The notes under the pieces were generated by a model. It did not search any database, had not been told where the DNA came from, and worked only from the letters and a program-made list of their open reading frames with translations. From Rhodocytophaga rosea (lineage in GTDB: Bacteria > Bacteroidota > Bacteroidia > Cytophagales > 172606-1), in the NCBI RefSeq assembly GCF_010119975.1, contig NZ_CP048222.1, positions 7,664,501-7,728,500 of the forward strand: DNA of 64,000 nt, read 5' to 3'. Position 1 is the stretch's first letter. Every line of letters starts with the position of its first letter. Below are positions 8,841-18,885 of the stretch, in pieces. The position numbers and the translations under genes are program-made.

Positions 8841-8870
8841 GTTACATTAACTTCCCCTTTTTGTTAACAG
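8841..8870. repeat. Copy (one arm) of the dispersed G5/C5 palindrome
   Basis: GTTACATTAACTTCCCC followed by TTTTTGTTAAC resembles the right arm of the 47-bp palindrome at 35819-35865. The left arm is missing or decayed. Confidence 0.4.
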
Positions 8871-8896
8871 TATTTTTTAGCAATCCCAGATAAAAC

Positions 8897-8913
8897 CGGA
8901 CAACTATTGTCCG
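8897..8913. promoter_or_regulatory. Inverted repeat CGGACAA-CTA-TTGTCCG
   Basis: A 7-bp perfect stem with a three-base loop, flanked by AAAAC on the left and TTTT on the right. Each arm with its flank (TAAAACCGGACA, and GAAAACGGACA on the other strand) resembles the AraC half-site TAAAAAAVGGACA, so it may be an inverted binding site. It could also be a small intrinsic terminator, but it lies between divergent genes where none is needed. Confidence 0.4.
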
Positions 8914-9047
8914 TTTTCGTACGCTTCTTATAGCTGCTTTTCTTGAATGAAAGTTCTTATAGGGTTCATTGAGGCCCTTTTTCTGTATTGGCCTCTTATT
9001 TGTTATACATTTACATAAGAAATCATTTTACTATCCCCATCCCTATT

Positions 9048-9374
9048 ATGAAAGGTACTTACTTGGGAGAATTCGAAGAAGTAGTTTTGCTAGCCGTAGC
9101 TCTTCGCTACGGTGAGGCCTATGGAGCCGCTATTGTGGGTGAACTAGAGAAGCAGATGAACCGCTCAGTCAACTTAGGGGCGGTACATTCAGCCCTGAAC
9201 CGGCTTCAGGAAAAAGGATTAGTTACCTCAGTAATGGGAGGTGTTTCACCCGAACGGGGTGGCAGAAGAAAAAGGCTCTATCAGGTAACACCTGCCGGAA
9301 GTGCTGCCCTGCGGGAAATTCATCAGTTACGTAACCAGATGTGGGATCTGATACCCAAAATCGCCCTGCCATGA
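9048..9374 (+). CDS. PadR-family transcriptional regulator
   Basis: A 108-residue winged-helix protein starting MKGTYLGEFEEVVLLAVA, the typical start of Bacteroidota PadR proteins that precede FtsX permeases. The helix-turn-helix (about residues 20-60, with GAVHSALNRLQEKGLV) is followed by the wing (RRKRLYQVTPAG). The frame opens earlier, at 8988, but the extra 20 residues are not family-like. The stop overlaps the next gene's ATG (ATGA at 9371), so regulator and permease are translationally coupled. It probably represses its own operon. Confidence 0.9.
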   Translation: MKGTYLGEFEEVVLLAVALRYGEAYGAAIVGELEKQMNRSVNLGAVHSALNRLQEKGLVTSVMGGVSPERGGRRKRLYQVTPAGSAALREIHQLRNQMWDLIPKIALP

Positions 9375-11980
9375 TACAAGATAACACTACCCCTAAGCCA
9401 CCTCAATGGGCAAGCTGGCTGCTGAAAAAGTTCTGTGCCCCTCATTTGCTGGAAGAAATAGAGCAAGACCTGGAAGAACTTTATGAAACACGGATAGAAA
9501 CTGTGGGTATCAAACAAGCCCGATACAGATACGTGCAGGATGTAGTGAGTTTACTGCGTCCTTTCATTTTAAAAAGAAAACCTTCCCTTTATCCATCGCT
9601 TACTCTTTTTGATATGATCACCAATTACTTCAAAATTAGCTTGCGCCAGCTGCTTAGAAACAAGGTTTATTCTTTCATCAACATTGGCGGACTATGTGTA
9701 GGCATGGCTGTAGCGATGCTGATTGGCTTGTGGGTCAATGATGAATTATCCTTTAACCAATACCACCAAAATTATGATCATATAATTCAAGTACTGGAAA
9801 ATGAAGAACTAGACGGAGGCATTGAAACCTTTTCTTCCTTACCCATGCCCTTAAGCCATACACTTCGCACAGATTACAAAAGTGATTTTAAATACGTAGT
9901 AGCTACTACCTGGCACTGGGAAAAAGTTATCTCGTATGGGGATCAAAAACTCACCATGACTGGCCGCTTTGCTGAGGCTGGGTTTCCAGAGATGATTACC
10001 CTCCACATGTATGCAGGTTCCCCTGCCGCCTTAACTGATCCGTCTTCGGTGCTAATTTCCCAATCGCTTGCCTATACGCTTTTTGGAGAAAGCGACCCAA
10101 TAGATAAAATGATCACCCTTGGCAATCAGTATACGCTGCAAATAAAAGGGGTATATGAAGATTTGCCTCGTAACTCCACCTTCCATGGGATGGATTTTAT
10201 TGCACCTATTGAAATACTTTTTCCAGGCAAAGAAGCCATGAACAACTGGCAAAGTTCTTCTTTTCAGATTCTTGGGCAGCTTCAGCCAAACAGCAACTTA
10301 GCAGCAGTGTCCGCCAAGATTACGGATGTACTCTATCAGCACAATCAGGATAGAGCTAAACCTTCGCTCTTTTTACACCCCATGCATAAATGGCATTTGT
10401 ATGCCTTCAAAAACGGTATATATGAAGGAGGACGAATTGAGTATGTGTATCTATTTAGCCTCATCGGTGGATTTGTGCTGCTATTGGCCTGCATCAACTT
10501 TATGAATCTCTCCACCGCCCGATCGCAGAAACGGGCCAGAGAAGTAGGCATCCGCAAAGCTATTGGTTCATTACGCAGGCAATTAATTAACCAATTCCTG
10601 AGCGAATCGGTGCTGGTAGCCTTTTTTGCTTTTGTTTTATCGCTACTGCTGCTACAATTGGTTTTGCCCCCTTTTAATGACTTAGCCGATAAAGAAATAC
10701 GTGTGGTATGGACAGATGCCTACTTCTGGATAGCAGGCATTTGTTTTACTTTGCTCACCGGTTTACTGGCCGGAAGTTATCCGGCACTATATCTATCTTC
10801 TTTCAATCCGGTAAAGGTGCTGAAAGGCACTTTTGGGGTAGGTGAACGGGCAGCCATTCCCCGCAAGATACTGGTAGTAGTGCAATTTACTGTATCGGTT
10901 AGCCTCATCATTAGTACACTTCTGGTATATACACAAATTGAATTTGCTAAAAACCGTCCTATTGGCTATAACCGTGAGGGTTTGGTCAATATGCCTATAA
11001 GCACGCCGGAGATGGAGGAACGCTACGAGGCCATCCGGAATGAACTTTCAGCCTCAGGAGCCGTTGCAGAAATTGCCTTATCTTCCTCTTCCATCACTGA
11101 GGTTTCCTCATCGGCCAATAATCTGGACTGGCAGGGAAAAGATCCAAACCGGCAAGCCCTTTTTGGTACCGTCCTGGTTACACCAGACTTTGGAAAAGTA
11201 GTCGGATGGAAAATAAAGGAAGGTCGCGATTTTTCCAGGGCCTTTTCTACCGACAGCTTAGCCTTTCTGCTCAATGAAGCGGCAGTTAAACTAACAGGAC
11301 TGAAAAATCCGGTAGGAGAAACCATCCGCTGGCATGATAAAAACTGGAAAGTGATCGGGGTAGTGAAAGATATGGTTATGGAATCACCTTATGAACCCGT
11401 CAGGCCAATTGTTTTCTTCATAAACAACCGGGAAAGGATGTTCAATAGCATTCATATCAAACTTAACCCTTCGCTTAGTAGCAGAGGTGCGTTAAGCAAC
11501 ATAGAAAGGGTGATGAAAAAGCACAATCTAGCTTCTTCATTTGAGTACCGGTTTGCGGACCTGGAATATGCTAAAAAATTCGCTGCCGAAGAACGCATTG
11601 GCACCTTAGCTGCCTTTTTTGCTACCCTGGCTATCTTTATCTCTTGCCTGGGATTATTTGGCCTGGCCTCCTATACGGCTGAGCAACGCAGGAAAGAAAT
11701 TGGTATTCGTAAAGTACTCGGGGCTTCGGTATTTAATGTATGGGCTTTACTTTCTAAAGATTTTGTAGGGCTAGTCATGTTCTCCATACTCATAGCCTCT
11801 CCGCTGGCCTATTATTTTATCGATAACTGGCTTGAAAAATATGAATACCGTACTCCTGTTTCTCTGTGGATCTTTGTAGCGGCAGGTTTTGCTGCATTGG
11901 CAATTACACTGATTACAGTAAGCTTCCAGGCGCTTAAAGCTGCGTTAATGAATCCGGTTAGAAGCTTGCGGAATGAATAA
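9371..11980 (+). CDS. FtsX/MacB-type ABC permease with permease prefix domain
   Basis: An 869-residue membrane protein. Residues 1-80 form the cytoplasmic prefix domain (WASWLLKKFCAPHLLEEIEQDLEELYE) that accompanies PadR-linked permeases. Then come two MacB-type halves, each with an N-terminal helix, a periplasmic core domain and FtsX helices; the second helix of the first FtsX bundle carries REVGIRKAIGS and the second RRKEIGIRKVLGA. It ends NPVRSLRNE, a standard family end. No ATPase is encoded nearby, so it must pair with one elsewhere. The start at 9371 creates the ATGA overlap with the PadR gene. The role may be lipoprotein, peptide or drug export; the substrate is unknown. Confidence 0.9.
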   Translation: MIQDNTTPKPPQWASWLLKKFCAPHLLEEIEQDLEELYETRIETVGIKQARYRYVQDVVSLLRPFILKRKPSLYPSLTLFDMITNYFKISLRQLLRNKVYSFINIGGLCVGMAVAMLIGLWVNDELSFNQYHQNYDHIIQVLENEELDGGIETFSSLPMPLSHTLRTDYKSDFKYVVATTWHWEKVISYGDQKLTMTGRFAEAGFPEMITLHMYAGSPAALTDPSSVLISQSLAYTLFGESDPIDKMITLGNQYTLQIKGVYEDLPRNSTFHGMDFIAPIEILFPGKEAMNNWQSSSFQILGQLQPNSNLAAVSAKITDVLYQHNQDRAKPSLFLHPMHKWHLYAFKNGIYEGGRIEYVYLFSLIGGFVLLLACINFMNLSTARSQKRAREVGIRKAIGSLRRQLINQFLSESVLVAFFAFVLSLLLLQLVLPPFNDLADKEIRVVWTDAYFWIAGICFTLLTGLLAGSYPALYLSSFNPVKVLKGTFGVGERAAIPRKILVVVQFTVSVSLIISTLLVYTQIEFAKNRPIGYNREGLVNMPISTPEMEERYEAIRNELSASGAVAEIALSSSSITEVSSSANNLDWQGKDPNRQALFGTVLVTPDFGKVVGWKIKEGRDFSRAFSTDSLAFLLNEAAVKLTGLKNPVGETIRWHDKNWKVIGVVKDMVMESPYEPVRPIVFFINNRERMFNSIHIKLNPSLSSRGALSNIERVMKKHNLASSFEYRFADLEYAKKFAAEERIGTLAAFFATLAIFISCLGLFGLASYTAEQRRKEIGIRKVLGASVFNVWALLSKDFVGLVMFSILIASPLAYYFIDNWLEKYEYRTPVSLWIFVAAGFAALAITLITVSFQALKAALMNPVRSLRNE

Positions 11981-12004
11981 GGCTTGATTTTTTGTTTTAG
12001 TATC

Positions 12005-12179
12005 AAGAAAGGGGCAGTTAAATTAACTCGCTATCACTTTAGATCTGCATTCAGAGGCAAACTTACAACCGCTCTTGAGGGAGTGTCCACTTTTTCTTGC
12101 GAAGTACCCTTTCAACTCAATATAATTTAGTATATCTTGATTAGGCTACTTTCCATTCTCGACTCTAAAAACCACCAGC
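12005..12179. other. Intergenic with repeat and shared 14-mer
   Basis: Contains part of a dispersed palindrome (11999-12029, TATCAAGAAAGGGG then CAGTTAAATTAACT) and the 14-mer CGCTCTTGAGGGAG at 12070, which recurs at 20875 upstream of another gene start. Confidence 0.4.
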
Positions 12180-14627
12180 ATGATCCAAAACTATCTACAG
12201 ATTTCGCTGCGCCTGCTCGGGCGAAATAAGGTCTTCTCCTCCATCAATATCGCAGGACTTTCTACCGGCATTGCCTTTTGTATGCTCATTTTCCTGTTTG
12301 TTAGGCATGAATATTCCTTCGACGCTTTTCATGAAAAAGCAGATCGCATCTACCGCCTACAACTCACTAATTTACATGCATTAGCAAAGGAAAAAGCAGA
12401 AAAAAAAGGGTTAAATAATCATAACCCTAAGATAGGAATGTTTAGCAGCACCTTCATTCATTTACCTTTGCCTTTTGGTCCGGCTTTGAAGGAAGAAATA
12501 CCGGAAGTAGAAGCCTTTGTGCGTTTGAGTGGAGAAAATACTGCCATCATAGGGAATGGCAATAAACCATTTAAAGAAGTTATCCACTATACAGATGCTA
12601 ATTTTTTTGAATTTTTCTCTTTTGAGTTAATACAAGGCCAAAGGCAGACTGCCTTATCTCAAGTATCAGCGGTAGTGATATCAGAAAAAGCAGCCATTAA
12701 GTATTTTGGTAAACAAAATCCGATAGGCCAACCTTTGCATATCACCCAGCAGGATGAAAAAAAGTCATTTATTGTAAGTGCAGTAGCCAAAGATGTTCCT
12801 ACAAATTCAAGTATCAATTTCGATATCCTTATCCGCATAGAGCACTTACGTGGGTATAACCAGTATAAAAATACCATGCAGGGTGCCGGTCCTATCACCT
12901 TTTTGCTTTTATCTCCCGATGTCTCTTTATCCTCGTTTTCAAAAAAACTACAAGCCTTTGTAGACCATCATTTTACTGCAGACAGCGATATGTACCGTCG
13001 GATAGATAAAGTTCCTGAGCATGTTCGGGTGCTACAGTCTGGATTTACTCCTTTAACGGAGACACATTTTGATACAAGCGTGCAATGGCCAAAAGTAAAC
13101 AACCCGCTGTATGCCTACATTCTAACTGCCCTGGGCCTGCTGATTTTACTGGTGGTTTGTATTAATTATATTTCCCTTACCCTTACAAGTGCTGCCTCCA
13201 GATTAAGTGAAATCGGAATCCGCAAGGTAATGGGTGCCAGCCGAGGGCAAATAATTGGGCAATTATGGGCAGAATCCCAGCTACTGGTGTGGATGGCCGT
13301 GCTATTAGCAATAGGCCTGGTATATCTGTTTTTGCCCTTCTTTAATGCATTTACCGGTAAGCAACTCTATTTTAGCTTGTGGCAAGAACCCCTGCTGGCA
13401 GGTGTGCTGCTGCTTATTGCCTTACTTGTAGGTATCGTGGCCGGCGGATATCCGGCAGTTATATTATCGGATTTCCGGCCGGTAAACATAATAAAAGGCT
13501 CACGTACTTACCGGATCAATCCCTGGTTTTCTAAAATTTTACTCTTGGTTCAGTATAGCATGTGTCTATTCCTGGTGAGCAGTTCTCTCATTATGTATAA
13601 TCAGATGCGCTACATCAGTGAGAAAGACTTAGGATTTGACAAAGAACAAGTACTGATACTAGAGAATTTTGCGGGATTTGAAAGTCAGTCTATACAACTA
13701 GTAGAACGATTCAGGCAATGGGCGAGCCAATATCCATCGATTGTTTCTGTAAGTAGCACCAGTTCAACAGTTAATAAACCAGTGATGGGTTTTGGGATGA
13801 ATATTAATCAAAAGCAAACCGTAATACATGGAGTTTTTATAGATGAGTACTATCTTCCTACATTAGGAATTGAACTAGTCGAGGGTAAAAACTTTTCTCC
13901 AACCATCAAATCATATCAGGAAGGAATAATCATCAATGAAACACTGGCTAATCTCCTAGGTAGGGATAGCACAGGTAAAGTGAAACCATATATGTCTGGC
14001 GATAAAATAATAGGTGTGGTAAAAGATTTTCATTATGCATCTTTAGAAAGCGAAATCGCTCCTTTATCTTTCTCCTACAGTAAAGAATGGGCTTATTATA
14101 TTATAGTGAAAATGCGACCGGGAAAGATCATTGAAACAATTCAAGCCATAGAAAAAACCTGGAAAAAACTTGCCCCTGATCAGCCTTTTGTGTATACATT
14201 TTTGGACGAAAATCTAAAAGATCAATATACTATCTACCGCAACTGGACAGGAATCGTAGGCACTGCTACGGTATTTGCTGTTATTACCTCTTGTTTGGGC
14301 TTGTTTGCCTTATCGGGGCTTTCGGCGGTGAACCGTACCAAAGAAATTGGTATACGCAAAGTATTAGGTGCTTCTGTTTCTCAAATATTTATTCTACTCA
14401 ACCAAAATATGATTCGTCTCACCTTACGCTCATTTGTGATGGCTGTGCCTATAGCCTGGTATGTGATGAGCCTATGGCTGCAGGATTTTGCTTACCGCAT
14501 CTCTCTTTCCTGGGAGTTATTTGCCGTGGCTGGACTATTAGGTTTGTGTGCTGCCTTTTTTGCCGTATGTTTCCATTCTCTGAAAGCAGCTAACACCAAT
14601 CCAGTTATTAGCTTACGAAATGAGTAA
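12180..14627 (+). CDS. FtsX/MacB-type ABC permease
   Basis: An 815-residue permease of the same family as its upstream neighbour but without the prefix domain. It starts MIQNYLQISLRLLGRNKVFS, the canonical first helix. A periplasmic core domain follows, then an FtsX helix bundle with LSEIGIRKVMGAS (about residue 345), a second core domain and a final bundle with RTKEIGIRKVLGAS, ending NPVISLRNE. The gene is 200 bp downstream of the first permease, so it may have its own promoter. The two may form paired or alternative transporters under PadR control. The ATPase partner is not in this window. Confidence 0.9.
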   Translation: MIQNYLQISLRLLGRNKVFSSINIAGLSTGIAFCMLIFLFVRHEYSFDAFHEKADRIYRLQLTNLHALAKEKAEKKGLNNHNPKIGMFSSTFIHLPLPFGPALKEEIPEVEAFVRLSGENTAIIGNGNKPFKEVIHYTDANFFEFFSFELIQGQRQTALSQVSAVVISEKAAIKYFGKQNPIGQPLHITQQDEKKSFIVSAVAKDVPTNSSINFDILIRIEHLRGYNQYKNTMQGAGPITFLLLSPDVSLSSFSKKLQAFVDHHFTADSDMYRRIDKVPEHVRVLQSGFTPLTETHFDTSVQWPKVNNPLYAYILTALGLLILLVVCINYISLTLTSAASRLSEIGIRKVMGASRGQIIGQLWAESQLLVWMAVLLAIGLVYLFLPFFNAFTGKQLYFSLWQEPLLAGVLLLIALLVGIVAGGYPAVILSDFRPVNIIKGSRTYRINPWFSKILLLVQYSMCLFLVSSSLIMYNQMRYISEKDLGFDKEQVLILENFAGFESQSIQLVERFRQWASQYPSIVSVSSTSSTVNKPVMGFGMNINQKQTVIHGVFIDEYYLPTLGIELVEGKNFSPTIKSYQEGIIINETLANLLGRDSTGKVKPYMSGDKIIGVVKDFHYASLESEIAPLSFSYSKEWAYYIIVKMRPGKIIETIQAIEKTWKKLAPDQPFVYTFLDENLKDQYTIYRNWTGIVGTATVFAVITSCLGLFALSGLSAVNRTKEIGIRKVLGASVSQIFILLNQNMIRLTLRSFVMAVPIAWYVMSLWLQDFAYRISLSWELFAVAGLLGLCAAFFAVCFHSLKAANTNPVISLRNE

Positions 14628-14850
14628 TACTTGTTTATACTACCTATGTCCATGAAAGAAGAGCAGGTAAAGCAGTATGCGTACCATCAAAACATATTTC
14701 TCATCATTACTAATGGAGTTATGGAAAAACACAATAATAATCATACGTAGATTGCATATAGGTGTTAAATTAAAGAGAGAATAAGAGTAACATATTCTAA
14801 GCCAAAGGCCAAGATCAACCACATTCTCACAGGAAATGAAGGAAGAAGGC
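14628..14850. other. Intergenic, no gene supported
   Basis: A short minus-strand frame (14640-14822) has a Cys/Tyr/Leu-rich composition and looks like chance. Nothing else was recognised. Confidence 0.3.
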
Positions 14851-15069
14851 CTACGGTGCCATTGAGAGCAGATAGGTTTTTTCGATCAATGATCGCTTGT
14901 TATCATTCACTTGTTTGCTTTCAGTAGAGGTCCAAGTGGTAGAAGCAATCAGCTTCAAGGTCTCTTCATGCGAGAGGGTACTGATTTGATTGTTTTGTTC
15001 CAATTTAGCTTTGTAAAACCTGTTGGCCGGGAAAAAGTAATGAACCGTTAATTTTTTAAAGGGTAACAT
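14851..15069 (-). CDS. Small hypothetical protein
   Basis: A 72-residue frame, not recognised. It is Lys/Ser/Thr rich, with PFKKLTVHYFFPANRFYKAK followed by a predicted helix (SHEETLKLIAST). Composition is compatible with coding but there is no supporting operon or motif. It could be a small cytoplasmic protein or a chance frame. Confidence 0.3.
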   Translation of the reverse strand: MLPFKKLTVHYFFPANRFYKAKLEQNNQISTLSHEETLKLIASTTWTSTESKQVNDNKRSLIEKTYLLSMAP

Positions 15070-15506
15070 GCAGGGTGAACTACGTGGATAATGATTGTTG
15101 TGGATGAAGCAGTAAATAAACGAACATACTCGTTTTCTTTTAGTCTACAAAATTCTTATTTGTCAATAGTGACAACCTATAGTTAAATTATTTCCCCCTT
15201 TGTGTTAACTCAAAAGAAAGGCAGCGAATGACCTCCTCCCAATTAATAAGACATATCAACATATTATAGGTAAAGACAAAGTGTTAATTACTTTAACCAC
15301 ATTTTCTGCCAACCTATTGCAGGAGATACCTCTTGCCTCACTTGTGGAGTACTGTTATTTGATTTGTACGGCTGCTATGATTTTTTCTTTCAAGTACGCA
15401 CATTTGTTTTTGCAGTGGGGGTTTACTTTCCATTCCATGTTTTAAAGCCACTCGAATTATGCTATATTGAGCTAAGTCGCCTCGCACCCATCTAAAGAAA
15501 AATAGC
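15070..15506. other. Intergenic with dispersed repeat
   Basis: No gene seen. It contains a repeat-family copy at 15191-15257 (CCCCCTTTGTGTTAACTC, then GACCTCCTCCCAATTAATAAG). The promoter of the heme-protein gene should lie near its right end. Confidence 0.4.
15191..15257. repeat. Dispersed repeat copy, palindrome arm plus ATTGGGAGGAGGTC box
   Basis: On the minus strand it reads CTTATTAATTGGGAGGAGGTC followed by TTGAGTTAACACAAAGGGGG. Both blocks recur together at 59876-59948 and 62909-62981. Confidence 0.5.
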
Positions 15507-18500
15507 ATGAAAATACATTTGAAAAGTTTTACTAAGCAGGGCCTTTTTTATTTGTTGATGGTGTTGACAGAATTGATTGCAGGCTGCAAAGATATACCGG
15601 ATACAAAGATAGAGACAGGACCCATCGCCCCGGAAGATGTGATCGCTACATTTGACCTGGAACCGGGATTTAAAATTGAGTTAGTTGCCTCAGAGCCTTT
15701 GGTTTCGGACCCTGTTGATATGGAGATTGATGAATATGGCCGGATGTATGTGGTAGAAATGCATGGCTACCCGCTTGATAAAACCGGTATTGGTAAAATA
15801 AAAATGTTATCAGACGTTAATGGAGACGGCAGAATGGATAAAAGCGCTGTTTTTGCTGATCAGCTGATATTGCCTTTTGGCATTATGCGCTGGAAGAAGG
15901 GATTGCTGGTGGCGGATGCTCCTAACATGATCTATTTTGAAGATACAGATGGAGACAGCAGGGCCGATATAAGAGATACCCTCCTTACCGGATTTGCATT
16001 TTCAAATGCCCAAATGAATGCAGGCAATCCCATATACGGATTGGATAACTGGATCTATCTTACTTCAGAATCAGGAGGCACCTATCAGATATACAAAAAG
16101 GAATTTGGTGATCTGGGAAGCGATATTTTTTTTCCAGGTAAGCCCGGTACGACACGAATTCCGTTGGAAAATACAGGTCGCACCGTACGTTTTCGCCCAG
16201 ACCGACATCAGCTGGAACTGACATCAGGAGTTACCCAGTTCGGGCATGACTTTGATGTGTGGGGCCATCATTTGCTTGGCGATAATTCCAATCATATTTA
16301 CCATGAAGTGATGGCAGCTCCTTACCTGAAGCGCAATCCGGATTTGCTTATTTCAACTTCAACCCAAACCCTTACGGATCATGGTTCAGAAGTATTTTCA
16401 ATTACACGGAACCCAGAGCGCCAGATCCTCTCTGCCGAAGGTGTTTTTACGTCTGCCTGTGGAAATACAGCCTATACTGGCGGAGCTTTTCCTGCACCTT
16501 TCAATGAAAATAGCACCTTTGTTGCTGAACCAGTCAGTAATCTTGTGCATGTGGACGGCATAAAGAATAAAGGCGCAAGTTTTGTTGCCAGCCGTATCGG
16601 ACGTGAAAGAAAAGAATTTCTCTCTTCGACTGATTCCTGGTTCAGGCCGGTAAATATGTATGTAGGGCCGGATGGCGCACTCTATGTAGTGGATTATTAC
16701 AGACAAATCATTGAGCATCCGGAATGGATGTCAGAAGAAGCAATCCAGGCAGGCGGACTTTATAATGGGAAAGACAAAGGCCGTATTTATCGCATTACAC
16801 CAACTAGCGCTCCGACAGCTGCCTGGACAAAAGGGCTCCATCTCGGTGATGCCTCAAACGAAGCGTTGGTGAAAGAGCTTGCTAATAGAAATAGATGGTG
16901 GCGGTTACATGCACAACGATTACTGGTAGACCGTGCAGATCAGCAAGTTATTCCGGCTTTGGTACAAATGGCAAAAAATCCCGCTTCTGCCCAGGGGCGG
17001 CTTCATGCGCTATGGACTTTGGAAGGTATGGGAGTGCTTACCGCCGAAATGATAAAAATGGCTTTACAAGATGCCATAGCGGGCATTCGTGAAAATGGAA
17101 TTAAGTTGGCCGAGCTTCATATATCCTCTTCTCCGGAACTGGAAAGTGCTTTGCTCCATTTGCACAACGATGTTGATCCCAAAGTAAGGTTTCAACTCTT
17201 ATGTACCATTGGGTTCTTTGATACAAAGGAAACCGCAGGAGTAAGAGATAAATTATTATTCGAGAATTTACAAGACAACTGGGTACAGATTGCGGCCTTA
17301 TCCGCTGCTTCCTCTCAGACCAATTCTTTGCTGGAGGTAGTGATAGCGCGGTACAATCCGGAACAACTCGCCTATGCTTCCCTTGTTCAAAGGCTGGCAT
17401 CCATGATCGGCTCTAGCGGTGGAATTGAAAACATCCGTCACCTTATTCAAAACGCTGCTGTTGCCAACCCAGAAAAAGTAACTTGGCAGCCGGCCTTATT
17501 AGAAGGTTTATCTGAAGGGCTAATAAGAAGAAAAAATGCTTCTTCAGAATTTAATCAGCAACAAGCAATCCTGATTAAAGCCTACTTTGAGCATTCTTCT
17601 CCTTCCGTAAGAAAGGCTGCCTTACAACTGTTAAAGGTAATTGGTTTACAAGATCGCTCCCTGACTAAAGCAGCCTTAAAGAAAGCCCTATCCGCCGTGC
17701 AAAACAGAAATCTGCCGGATGAGCAAAGAGTGGAAGCAATCAATTTTCTCTCTGCTGCCAATCCTGTTGCCCATGTAGAAATGTTAAAAAAATTAATTAT
17801 TCCACAGGAGCATTCATCAGTTCAATTGGCCGCTTTACATACACTTAGCCTTATACCTGAAAATGTGGTGAATCAGTATGTTTTACAACAATGGCCTGTT
17901 CTTACCCCTGAAGTAAAGGATGCTGGCATCAATACCTTCCTGACATCACCAGAGCGGGTAAGCATTCTACTAGATGCTATTGAATCGGGTAAGATTCAAA
18001 AGGCAAGCATCAATTTTTTACAGGGAGTGCAACTGATGACGCAAGGGGATGATAAACTTCGTAAACGTGCCCGTTCAATTTTTGCCCACAATGATGAGCA
18101 GAAGGTCCATAAGGAATATCAGAAAGCCTTACAATTACAGGGAAATTCAGTTAAAGGAAAGATAGTATTTACACAAAACTGTGCTCTTTGCCATCAATTT
18201 AAAGGCGAAAATGGGAATTCTTTTGGACCCGATCTGGGTACGGTGAGTAAATGGCAGCCAGAAGGGATTATGGCCAACATTTTGGCTCCCAATCTCTCCA
18301 TTGCTGCTAATTATGAACTGTGGGTAGTTGAGCTAACTAGTGGAGAATCCATACAGGGAATCATAACCAGCGAAACGCCTGCTGCCATACAGCTTAAGAA
18401 CGTAGGAGGGGTGGAAAAAATGATTCCACGTTCTGATATTAAATCATTGAACACACTAAACATATCTGCGATGCCTGCAGGTTTAGAAAAAAGTATTAGT

Positions 18501-18548
18501 CACCAGGATATGGCGGATTTACTTGCTTTTCTTCGTCAAAACAACTAA
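15507..18548 (+). CDS. PVC-type heme-binding lipoprotein with dehydrogenase-like propeller and HEAT repeats
   Basis: A 1013-residue exported lipoprotein (lipobox LIAGC, Cys28). Residues about 40-430 form a sorbosone-dehydrogenase-like propeller (GFKIELVASEPLVSDPVDMEIDEYGR, later PVNMYVGPDGALYVVDYYRQ). Residues about 440-860 are helical HEAT-type repeats. The C-terminal ~140 residues are a c-type cytochrome with CALCH at about residue 895 and a downstream Met (MPAGLEK) as possible axial ligand. This order is typical of the large heme-binding proteins of Planctomycetes and Cytophagales. It likely oxidises a sugar or polyol at the cell surface and passes electrons through heme; the substrate is unproven. 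The ceramidase-like gene follows on the same strand. Confidence 0.88.
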   Translation: MKIHLKSFTKQGLFYLLMVLTELIAGCKDIPDTKIETGPIAPEDVIATFDLEPGFKIELVASEPLVSDPVDMEIDEYGRMYVVEMHGYPLDKTGIGKIKMLSDVNGDGRMDKSAVFADQLILPFGIMRWKKGLLVADAPNMIYFEDTDGDSRADIRDTLLTGFAFSNAQMNAGNPIYGLDNWIYLTSESGGTYQIYKKEFGDLGSDIFFPGKPGTTRIPLENTGRTVRFRPDRHQLELTSGVTQFGHDFDVWGHHLLGDNSNHIYHEVMAAPYLKRNPDLLISTSTQTLTDHGSEVFSITRNPERQILSAEGVFTSACGNTAYTGGAFPAPFNENSTFVAEPVSNLVHVDGIKNKGASFVASRIGRERKEFLSSTDSWFRPVNMYVGPDGALYVVDYYRQIIEHPEWMSEEAIQAGGLYNGKDKGRIYRITPTSAPTAAWTKGLHLGDASNEALVKELANRNRWWRLHAQRLLVDRADQQVIPALVQMAKNPASAQGRLHALWTLEGMGVLTAEMIKMALQDAIAGIRENGIKLAELHISSSPELESALLHLHNDVDPKVRFQLLCTIGFFDTKETAGVRDKLLFENLQDNWVQIAALSAASSQTNSLLEVVIARYNPEQLAYASLVQRLASMIGSSGGIENIRHLIQNAAVANPEKVTWQPALLEGLSEGLIRRKNASSEFNQQQAILIKAYFEHSSPSVRKAALQLLKVIGLQDRSLTKAALKKALSAVQNRNLPDEQRVEAINFLSAANPVAHVEMLKKLIIPQEHSSVQLAALHTLSLIPENVVNQYVLQQWPVLTPEVKDAGINTFLTSPERVSILLDAIESGKIQKASINFLQGVQLMTQGDDKLRKRARSIFAHNDEQKVHKEYQKALQLQGNSVKGKIVFTQNCALCHQFKGENGNSFGPDLGTVSKWQPEGIMANILAPNLSIAANYELWVVELTSGESIQGIITSETPAAIQLKNVGGVEKMIPRSDIKSLNTLNISAMPAGLEKSISHQDMADLLAFLRQNN

Positions 18549-18885
18549 TCATAGAATGAGTCTTTTAAAAGATGCATTATCATTTTAAGACAAAAGGCAT
18601 TGCCATAGCTAGTATCATTGCCTCATAATATTGTATGTTTCTCACAATATTCAGCAATGAAAAATGGAGGTGTGAAGTTTATACATTGATAAGGATAAAC
18701 CGGAGGCGGCATTCATATCTTAATTGATCAATAACCTATGGTAATGCTGTAAGCGTAGCGGTTCATTCTGCCTTTATCATTAGTAATTTTGCTTGTTATT
18801 TTATCAAATTTACCCAAACAGTTCTCAACGCTTTAGTAAACTTATCGCAGGTATGATATCTTGGCCTAAAATCAAATCTAAAAAA
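18549..18885. other. Intergenic with a hairpin
   Basis: Holds the hairpin AATATTGT / ACAATATT (8-bp arms, 9-base loop) near 18627-18651, possibly a transcript 3' end. The frame of the next gene is open from 18793, but the start at 18886 is preferred. Confidence 0.4.

Larger units (their letters stand above)
8472..9047. other. Divergent intergenic region, AraC / PadR
   Basis: No gene is seen in these 576 bp. They hold the promoters of the AraC gene (minus) and the PadR-permease operon (plus). Two features stand out: a half palindrome of the dispersed TTAAC/CCCC family at 8841-8870, and a compact inverted repeat at 8897-8913. Confidence 0.5.

Noticed and set aside
14640-14822. 60-residue minus-strand frame
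   Set aside because: Low-complexity hydrophobic composition without a plausible start or neighbour support.
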